From NCBI GenBank assembly GCA_013362195.1, contig JABFWM010000460.1:1-6125 (forward strand): a DNA stretch of 6,125 nucleotides, written 5' to 3'. Source of the DNA: Acidobacteriota bacterium (GTDB lineage Bacteria; Acidobacteriota; Vicinamibacteria; Vicinamibacterales; 2-12-FULL-66-21). This document shows, piece by piece, positions 1-4,940 of this stretch (its first letter is position 1; every line of letters begins with the position of its first letter). Position numbers and translations under genes: made by a program. The notes beneath the pieces were generated by a model. It saw nothing but the letters and a program-made list of their open reading frames with translations, had not been told where the DNA came from and did no database searches.

Positions 1-17
1 GTCGGCACATCACGCCG

Positions 18-46
18 TTGCCAGCGGCCAGTTGCGGAAATATCCC
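18..46 (+). promoter_or_regulatory. Weak candidate promoter for the DNRLRE-EEP gene
   Basis: TTGCCA at 18-23 matches the -35 consensus in five of six bases. It is followed after 17 bases by TATCCC at 41-46, which keeps only the first three bases of the -10 consensus. It lies about 60 bases upstream of the start codon of the first gene, a plausible distance. In a GC-rich genome of unknown sigma factor preference such a match can arise by chance, and the true promoter could lie left of the window. Confidence 0.2.
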
Positions 47-92
47 TGAGGTCGAGATCGGCGGACCGTATCGTACGCCGACATCATTCGCT

Positions 93-96
93 GAGG
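93..96 (+). promoter_or_regulatory. Ribosome binding site of the DNRLRE-EEP gene
   Basis: GAGG sits nine bases before the ATG at 106. The reading frame stays open to the left edge of the window, so frame alone does not fix the start. This site and the signal peptide that begins directly after it favour 106 over the in-frame ATG at 112. Confidence 0.5.
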
Positions 97-105
97 CATG
101 GTTCA

Positions 106-1533
106 ATGACGATGATTGTGTCCAGTCGACTTTCCGCGAGGGTATGCGCCCGTGTGCTCGTCGCACTGGCTGTGGCGGCCGCGTCAGTCGCAGCGGCGGC
201 GGCTCAATCCACCGTGACTCTCAGCGGCTCGAAGCCCGACGTCGTCTATGCGACGCTGCGCGCTGGCGCCTACGCCGACGCGAACCTGCCGACCGTGTTG
301 ACGACGCGCGCCGCGGACACGGCGAGCAATCAGCGCCGTGCGCTGCTGAAGTTCGACACGCAGAACAGGATTCCCGCCGGCAGCAGCGTGACATCGGCGC
401 TGCTCACCGTCACGGTCAAGAGTGGCAGCGCGGCGGACACGACGCGCACGATTGGCGTATACCAGGTGACGAGGTCCTGGGCCGAGTCGGAAACGACCTG
501 GAACCGTCGCCGGATTGCGTCGGCGTGGACGACCGCCGGCGGGGACCTCGGGACGCTGATCGCGAAGCAGGTCGTCTCGAACGCCGCCGGCACGAAGGTG
601 ACCTACGACATCACGCCGCTCGTCAAGGCGGCGGTCGCCGGCACTCTCGGCTCGTCGCGCTACACGCGCATCGCGCTGGTCGATCTCGATCCAGCGACCG
701 TCGATTCGACACGCGACTTCTATACGCCAGACGAACCAAACAGCGCGCTGCGCCCGAGGCTGAACGTCGTCTTCGCCCCGAGCACGACGACGACGCTGCG
801 CGTGCTCCACTGGAATTCGCAGCACGGCGGCTTCGGCACCGATGGCGTTCTCGATCCCGCGCGCTTCATCAAGAAGGCGGCGAGCTTCAGGCCGGATCTC
901 GTGTCGATCAACGAAGTGGAACGCTACGACCGGTATGCGAACTACGACGGCGCGGCCAAGCTGGCCGCGCTGATGCGGCAGTCCACCGGTCAGACCTGGT
1001 ACTACAGGTTCGCCACCGGCAGCGGAGCGGAGAACGGCAGGGGGAACATGATCCTCTCGCGCTTTCCGATCGTCGCGAGCGGCGTCGATCTTCTCGGCTA
1101 CAACGGCTCGGCCCTCGACGTGGACGTCAGCGTCAACGGCAGAACGATCAACTTCACGTCGACACACCTCTATTACAACTCGACGACCTGGCGGCTCGCG
1201 CAAATCGCCGACCTCCTGGCGTGGGAGAAGGGCCTCGCCGAAGCGCGGATCATCGCCGGCGACTTCAACACGCAGCCCGGCACCACCGAGAGTGCGACGA
1301 TGAAGGCGACCTACGTCGATTCATGGGCGCAGGCGCAGAGCGACGGCACGGCGATCGCGTACCCCGGCAACACCGAAGGGAACACCCGGAATACGCGCCT
1401 CGACTACATTTACTACTCGAAGGGCGCGACGACCCTGAAACTGATCTCGTCGCAGGTCTTCGACGTCCGCGAGGCGGACGGCGTGATGCCGTCGGATCAT
1501 CGGCCGGTGCTCTCGATCTTCGCCGTCAAGTAA
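106..1533 (+). CDS. Exported DNRLRE domain / endonuclease-exonuclease-phosphatase fusion protein
   Basis: A 475-residue two-domain protein. Residues 1-34 form a signal peptide: a basic start (RLSARVCAR), an Ala/Val-rich core and a likely cut near AAA-QS, so it should act in the periplasm or outside the cell. Residues about 44-224 match the DNRLRE (CBM96-like) beta-sandwich, with RRALLKFD, IPAGSSVTSALLTV, VYQVTRSWAESETTWNRRR and a closing LRPRLNVVF. Residues about 231-475 form an EEP domain with all hallmark residues visible: N237 (HWNSQH), E270 (INEVE), R319 (MILSRFPI), H354 (STHLYY), D386 and N388 (GDFN), D433 (RLDYIYY) and D464-H465 (SDHRP). It should therefore be a metal-dependent phosphoesterase, but the family covers DNases, sphingomyelinases and sugar-phosphate phosphatases, and the substrate cannot be read from the sequence. 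The DNRLRE part probably binds a polysaccharide or surface (inference). The domain assignments are firm; the role is open. Confidence 0.9.
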   Translation: MTMIVSSRLSARVCARVLVALAVAAASVAAAAAQSTVTLSGSKPDVVYATLRAGAYADANLPTVLTTRAADTASNQRRALLKFDTQNRIPAGSSVTSALLTVTVKSGSAADTTRTIGVYQVTRSWAESETTWNRRRIASAWTTAGGDLGTLIAKQVVSNAAGTKVTYDITPLVKAAVAGTLGSSRYTRIALVDLDPATVDSTRDFYTPDEPNSALRPRLNVVFAPSTTTTLRVLHWNSQHGGFGTDGVLDPARFIKKAASFRPDLVSINEVERYDRYANYDGAAKLAALMRQSTGQTWYYRFATGSGAENGRGNMILSRFPIVASGVDLLGYNGSALDVDVSVNGRTINFTSTHLYYNSTTWRLAQIADLLAWEKGLAEARIIAGDFNTQPGTTESATMKATYVDSWAQAQSDGTAIAYPGNTEGNTRNTRLDYIYYSKGATTLKLISSQVFDVREADGVMPSDHRPVLSIFAVK

Positions 1534-1566
1534 TGCGTCCGTCGCGGGGATCCACGATCTGCGCAC

Positions 1567-1585
1567 GCGTCGACCGGCCCGACGC
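1567..1585 (+). other. Short GC hairpin between the first two genes
   Basis: GCGTCG at 1567-1572 and CGACGC at 1580-1585 form a perfect 6-bp stem around a 7-base loop. No T-tract follows, so it is a poor intrinsic terminator. It could slow polymerase or stabilise an mRNA end, or be chance in GC-rich DNA. The surrounding 85-base gap (1534-1618) shows no other clear signal. Confidence 0.2.
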
Positions 1586-1607
1586 TCCTCGGCCATGTTG
1601 CTCGAAC

Positions 1608-1612
1608 GGGGA
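1608..1612 (+). promoter_or_regulatory. Ribosome binding site that sets the acetyltransferase start
   Basis: GGGGA lies six bases before the ATG at 1619. The alternative in-frame ATG at 1595 has no comparable purine run upstream and would add eight residues that the family does not need. I therefore place the start at 1619. Confidence 0.6.
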
Positions 1613-1618
1613 AGACGA

Positions 1619-2182
1619 ATGCTACCGGTGACCGAACGCGAGAAGATGCTGGCGGGCGGGATGTACGACCCGCTCGATCCCGAGCTCGTCGCCACCCGTG
1701 CGCGCGCCCGCGATCTCTGTCAACAGCTCAACGCCACGCGCGAGGCGCAGGACACGGAACGTCGCGGCATTCTGCGCGAGTTGTTCGCCAGGGGCGGCGA
1801 CAGTGTGTGGATGCAGCCGCCGTTCTATTGCGACTACGGATCGAACATCGAGCTCGGCGAGCGCGTCTTCTTCAACTTCAACTGCATCGTCCTCGACGTC
1901 TGCCGGGTGCGGATCGGCGACTTCACGCTGTTCGGGCCGGCGGTGCAGATCTACACGCCCCTGCACCCGTTCGACGCGGCGCAACGCCGGCGGGAAGAAT
2001 TCGGGAAGCCGATCGACATCGGGTCGGACGTGTGGGTGGGCGGCGGCGCGATTATTCTCGCCGGCGTTCGCATCGGCTCGCGGGCGGTGATCGGCGCGGG
2101 CAGCGTCGTGACGCGAGATGTTCCTGAAGGGGTGTTCGCCGCAGGCAATCCCTGTCGGGCGATCCGCGAGATCACCGAATGA
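1619..2182 (+). CDS. maa: Maltose/galactoside O-acetyltransferase family enzyme
   Basis: A 187-residue cytoplasmic enzyme, the usual length for Maa/LacA/NodL-type transferases, which move an acetyl group from acetyl-CoA to a sugar hydroxyl. Residues about 6-58 are the Mac helical domain (EREKMLAGGMYDPLDPELV, then an Arg-rich helix). From about 70 to 176 comes the left-handed parallel beta-helix of hexapeptide repeats: IELGERVFFNFNCIVLD, VRIGDFTLFGPAV, IDIGSDVWVGGGAIILAGV, RIGSRAVIGAGSVV. His116 in YTPLHPFD matches the catalytic histidine of the family. The C-terminus VFAAGNPCRAIREI is also typical. The enzyme should work as a trimer (family knowledge). It follows the EEP gene after 85 bases in the same direction, so co-transcription is possible but unproven. 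The natural acceptor is unknown: maltose, glucose, a glycolipid or an oligosaccharide would all fit. The family call is sure; the symbol reflects the family, not a proven substrate. Confidence 0.93.
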   Translation: MLPVTEREKMLAGGMYDPLDPELVATRARARDLCQQLNATREAQDTERRGILRELFARGGDSVWMQPPFYCDYGSNIELGERVFFNFNCIVLDVCRVRIGDFTLFGPAVQIYTPLHPFDAAQRRREEFGKPIDIGSDVWVGGGAIILAGVRIGSRAVIGAGSVVTRDVPEGVFAAGNPCRAIREITE

Positions 2183-2264
2183 ACAGCCCGTGCGGCCGAC
2201 CCGGACGGTGGCCCGGCGGATTCAGATGGCGCGGCTCCCCCCAGCTCAGGCGGCTCGTGAGTCT

Positions 2265-2293
2265 TGACCGACCGATTCGGTCGGATATACCCT
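2265..2293 (+). promoter_or_regulatory. Candidate sigma-70-type promoter for the receptor-PepSY unit
   Basis: TTGACC at 2265-2270 matches the -35 consensus in five of six bases. After a 17-base spacer, TACCCT at 2288-2293 keeps the three most important -10 positions (first T, A and last T). An alternative -10, TATACC at 2286-2291, would give a 15-base spacer. It is the best promoter-like match in the gap and points towards the receptor gene. The spacer is filled by a palindrome, as expected for a repressible promoter. Confidence 0.45.
2268..2284. promoter_or_regulatory. 17-base palindromic operator candidate inside the promoter spacer
   Basis: CCGACCGA at 2268-2275 and TCGGTCGG at 2277-2284 are exact inverted repeats around a single central T. 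Arms with GACC/GGTC resemble operators bound by several TetR-family repressors. A repressor bound here would cover the space between -35 and -10. No regulator gene lies in the window, so the binding protein is unknown. A read-through of the arms as an RNA hairpin is unlikely because only one base separates them. Confidence 0.45.
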
Positions 2294-2359
2294 GTTGTCC
2301 GTTCACTGGACTCGGCGCATGCCGCGTTGACCCGCGAACCGAGCCCTGAAACAGAGCGA

Positions 2360-2387
2360 CCCGCTGAGTGCTGCTACACCCAGCGGG
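2360..2387 (+). other. Stem-loop in the receptor leader
   Basis: CCCGCTG at 2360-2366 pairs perfectly with CAGCGGG at 2381-2387 around a 14-base loop. It sits about 70 bases downstream of the candidate -10 element and 116 bases before the start codon. It has no T-tract, so it is not a normal terminator. It could be an mRNA structure element or chance. Confidence 0.3.
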
Positions 2388-2426
2388 CCTGTCGGAACGC
2401 CCTGGTCCTGGAGAGACCCATTCACA

Positions 2427-2442
2427 CGCATGCGCGCATGCG
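2427..2442. repeat. 16-bp perfect palindrome made of two tandem 8-base units
   Basis: CGCATGCG occurs twice in direct succession. Because each unit is itself palindromic, the whole 16 bases are also a perfect palindrome. It lies 61 bases before the receptor start codon and some 140 bases downstream of the candidate promoter. It could be a second protein-binding site, an RNA hairpin or a low-complexity GC accident. Confidence 0.4.
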
Positions 2443-2490
2443 GCGCCGACGGCGGTAGTCTACGCCCGCGCTGGCTGGCGCGCAAGCATT

Positions 2491-2494
2491 GGAG
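2491..2494 (+). promoter_or_regulatory. Ribosome binding site that sets the receptor start
   Basis: GGAG lies nine bases before the ATG at 2504. It overlaps the alternative upstream TTG start (2489), which makes that TTG an unlikely initiation codon. CTGGCT at 2471-2476 could pair with AGCCAG at 2493-2498, which would bury half of this site. Confidence 0.55.
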
Positions 2495-2503
2495 CCAGTC
2501 AGC

Positions 2504-4939
2504 ATGTGCAACCCAGAGTACGGATGGTGCACAGCCACCGTCCTGATTCGTCGACGCGTTCATTCCCAGTCCACTTCCGACGATCCGCAGGCGCCGCGCC
2601 AATCGACCTGGCGCCGCATCGCCGTCGTCGCGTTGACGGCCGGCCTGCTCCTGCCGCTGCCATCGGCGGCGCAATCACCCGCACGCGTCACTGAACTCCG
2701 CGGCACGATTACGGCCGCCGGAACCGGCTCGCCTGTTTCGGGGGCGCGGATCACCATCGACGATGCCGTGCACCGCGAGGCGACGAGCGACGTTGACGGA
2801 CGCTTCGCGATCCGCGACCTCCCGTCGGGCTCGGCGCACGATGTCATGGTCGCGGCGGACGGCTTCCGCCCGTGGTCGCGGCGCAAGGTCGTCGTCACGC
2901 CCGATGCGCCAGCGCTCGATGTCGTCCTCGAGATCAAGGGCGTGACCGAGACGGTCAGCGTCAGCGCCCAGGCGTCAGCCATCGATCGGCGCCCAGCCGC
3001 CGCCGCGAAGGTGGACGCGCCCCTCCGCGATCTCCCGCAGGCAATCAACGTCGTCCCGGCATCGGTGTTCCGCGAGCAGGGCGCGCGATCGATGGAAGAC
3101 GTGCTGCGCAACGTGCCCGGGATCGGCTACGGACACGGGGATGGCCAGCGCGATCAGGTCACCATCCGCGGCTTCACCGCGATCTCCGACCAGTATCTCG
3201 ACGGTATGCGCGACGATTCGCTGTACTTCCGCGATCTCGCAAACATCGAGCGGGTCGAAGTACTGAAGGGGCCCGCGTCCGCACTGTACGGGCGTGGCTC
3301 GTCAGGCGGGCTGATCAATCGCGTCACCAAGAAGCCGACCGATCGGACGATCCGCGAGCTGAATGTGACGCTCGGGTCGTTCGATCAGAGACGGCTGTCG
3401 GCAGACCTCGGCGCACCAGTGAACGATCGCATCCGGGTGCGCCTGAATGCCGCCTATGAGAACAGCGACGGCTATCGCGACGAGTATTTCCTGGAGCGCT
3501 ACATCGTGGCGCCGTCCGTCTCGTTCGCGGTGACGCCGCAGACCGATCTCGTGCTGCAGGTGGATCACCTCAGCGATCGCCGGCTCACGGACTTCGGGAT
3601 TCCGGCAGTGGACGGACGGCCGGTCGACGTGCCCTACGGAACGTATTACGGATCGGCCAACGGCCGCGACGATACGACGCGGGCCCTCGTCACCGGCACG
3701 CAGGCCACGTTCGAGCATCGCTTCCGGCGGGCGACGCTGCGCAACGCGTTCCGGTTCTATGACTACGATCTGAATCGTCGCAACACCCTCGTCTCCGCGG
3801 TGGTCGGCGGCGAAGCCGTTCGCACGCGAGGCATCGTGCGGCGCCAGGAAGACGGCCTGTTCAACCAGACGGAGCTCTCGACCGAGGCCCGATGGCTGGG
3901 CGCGCGCCACCAGTTGCTCACGGGTGTCGAGATCGCCCGGCAGCAGAAGGACCAGGTCTTCATGAACGTCGCCAACATCGATCGCGTGCCGCTCTTCGCG
4001 CCCGCCGGTCATCGCGTCCCCGACGTCCCGGCATCGGCGCGGCCCGGCACCGACAACGTCGGCTTTCTCGACACCAGCGGCGCCTACGTCCAGGATCTCG
4101 TGAGTCTCGGCGACCACTGGAAGTCGCTCGTCGGACTGCGCTTCGACGAGTTCAAGCAGCGAACCGAGGAACGCCGTCCCGGCCAGCCCAATCTGCAGCG
4201 GACGGATCGCGCCGTCAGTCCGCGGGTCGGCGTCGTCTATCAGCCGCAGACATGGAGTGCGCTCTACGCGTCGGTGGGCAAGTCGTTCCAGCCGTCCGGC
4301 GAATCGTTCCCGCTCGCCGCGAGCAACGCGGCGCTCAAGCCGGAAGAGACGCGCAACTATGAAGTCGGCGCCAAGTACGACCTCCTCGGCGGGGCCGTGT
4401 CGACGACGGCCTCGGTGTTCCAGCTGCGGCGCACGAACATCAAAACGACGGATCCGGCGGCGCCCTCGAAGCTGATTCCGATCGGCGAGCAGCGCACGTC
4501 CGGTTTCGAGTGGACCGTCGACGGGCGGCTCGGGACGGAGTGGCTCGTGTCGGCGGGCTACGCGTATCTCGACGCAGACATCACGCGCTCGACGGCGCTG
4601 AGCAACGGCGTGCCATTGCAAGGGAAGCGGCCGAGCCTCACGCCCGCGCACAGCGGCAATCTGTGGGTGCGCCGACAGCTCGGAAGCGGCTTTGCGGTGG
4701 CGGGCGGTGTGAGAGCGATGGGGCGGCGCTTTGCCGCACCCGACGATCTCGTGACGTTGCCCGCGTACGCACTCGTCGACACCGCGGTGTTCTACAACGC
4801 CAAGGCGTTCGCCGTCGCGCTCAACGTCGGCAATCTGCTCGACCGCCGATACATGGTGTCGGCACACGGCGCCTCGAACCATCTGAACCTGCCCGGCGCG
4901 CCGCGGAACCTGCAGCTCTCGCTGCGCACGCACTTCTGA
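2504..4939 (+). CDS. TonB-dependent siderophore-type outer-membrane receptor with N-terminal carboxypeptidase-regulatory-like domain
   Basis: An 811-residue outer-membrane transporter for a ligand, probably a ferric siderophore, driven by TonB-ExbB-ExbD. Residues 1-56 hold an unusually long signal peptide: about 38 polar residues, then IAVVALTAGLLLPLP and a cut near SAA-Q. Residues about 64-145 form a carboxypeptidase-regulatory-like beta-sandwich (LRGTITAAGTGSPVSGARITI, SDVDGRFAIRDLPSG). A TonB-box-like ETVSVSA follows at 149-155. The plug spans about 165-280, with LPQAINVVP, MEDVLRNVPGI, VTIRGF and IERVEVLKGPASALYGRGSSGGLINRVTKKP. The rest is the 22-strand barrel type, with KPEETRNYEVGAKYDL near 612, VGNLLDRRYMVS near 775 and a C-terminal Phe in LSLRTHF, the outer-membrane insertion signal. 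Length equals a normal siderophore receptor (about 700) plus the extra domain. The start at 2504 rests on the GGAG site; TTG 2489 would add five residues. Iron as the cargo is inferred from plug and barrel motifs and the PepSY neighbour. Confidence 0.93.
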   Translation: MCNPEYGWCTATVLIRRRVHSQSTSDDPQAPRQSTWRRIAVVALTAGLLLPLPSAAQSPARVTELRGTITAAGTGSPVSGARITIDDAVHREATSDVDGRFAIRDLPSGSAHDVMVAADGFRPWSRRKVVVTPDAPALDVVLEIKGVTETVSVSAQASAIDRRPAAAAKVDAPLRDLPQAINVVPASVFREQGARSMEDVLRNVPGIGYGHGDGQRDQVTIRGFTAISDQYLDGMRDDSLYFRDLANIERVEVLKGPASALYGRGSSGGLINRVTKKPTDRTIRELNVTLGSFDQRRLSADLGAPVNDRIRVRLNAAYENSDGYRDEYFLERYIVAPSVSFAVTPQTDLVLQVDHLSDRRLTDFGIPAVDGRPVDVPYGTYYGSANGRDDTTRALVTGTQATFEHRFRRATLRNAFRFYDYDLNRRNTLVSAVVGGEAVRTRGIVRRQEDGLFNQTELSTEARWLGARHQLLTGVEIARQQKDQVFMNVANIDRVPLFAPAGHRVPDVPASARPGTDNVGFLDTSGAYVQDLVSLGDHWKSLVGLRFDEFKQRTEERRPGQPNLQRTDRAVSPRVGVVYQPQTWSALYASVGKSFQPSGESFPLAASNAALKPEETRNYEVGAKYDLLGGAVSTTASVFQLRRTNIKTTDPAAPSKLIPIGEQRTSGFEWTVDGRLGTEWLVSAGYAYLDADITRSTALSNGVPLQGKRPSLTPAHSGNLWVRRQLGSGFAVAGGVRAMGRRFAAPDDLVTLPAYALVDTAVFYNAKAFAVALNVGNLLDRRYMVSAHGASNHLNLPGAPRNLQLSLRTHF

Positions 4940-4940
4940 C

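Larger units (their letters stand above)
2183..2503 (+). other. 321-base non-coding leader/regulatory region before the receptor gene
   Basis: No convincing gene is present on either strand here: the short open frames lack recognisable protein features. Reading left to right the stretch holds a promoter with a palindrome in its spacer (2265-2293), a 7-bp stem-loop (2360-2387), a 16-bp perfect palindrome (2427-2442) and a possible hairpin overlapping the ribosome binding site (2471-2498). If the promoter is right, the receptor mRNA has an untranslated leader of about 200 bases. I saw no Fur-box-like AT-rich repeat, which is notable for an iron receptor. I saw no clear terminator for the acetyltransferase gene. 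Confidence 0.6.

Noticed and set aside
184..1203. A 339-codon - strand frame opposite the first gene
   Set aside because: It is again a low-complexity, Arg-rich antisense reading with no ribosome binding site or family motif.
18..1631. A 537-codon + strand frame overlapping the first gene
   Set aside because: It is a frame-shifted reading of the DNRLRE-EEP gene. The product is extremely Arg- and Asp-rich with no domain, while the other frame has a signal peptide and an intact active site.
2404..2450. Resemblance to part of a glycine riboswitch (GGAGAGACC followed by GCGCCGACGG)
   Set aside because: The conserved CTCTCAGGC closing strand and the GAAGGAGCAA segment are missing, and the downstream gene is a receptor, not a glycine gene.
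2264..2458. A 64-codon + strand frame starting at TTG inside the leader
   Set aside because: The TTG belongs to the -35 element, there is no ribosome binding site, and the end of the product is an Arg run from GC-rich repeats.
2300..2503. Cobalamin riboswitch upstream of a TonB-dependent receptor
   Set aside because: I looked for the B12 box and the other conserved core segments and did not find them; the receptor also looks siderophore-type.
3302..4933. A 543-codon open frame on the - strand opposite the receptor
   Set aside because: Its translation is Arg/Ala/His-rich without any recognisable domain, and it lies wholly opposite a receptor with full family motifs. GC-rich codon use keeps this antisense frame open.
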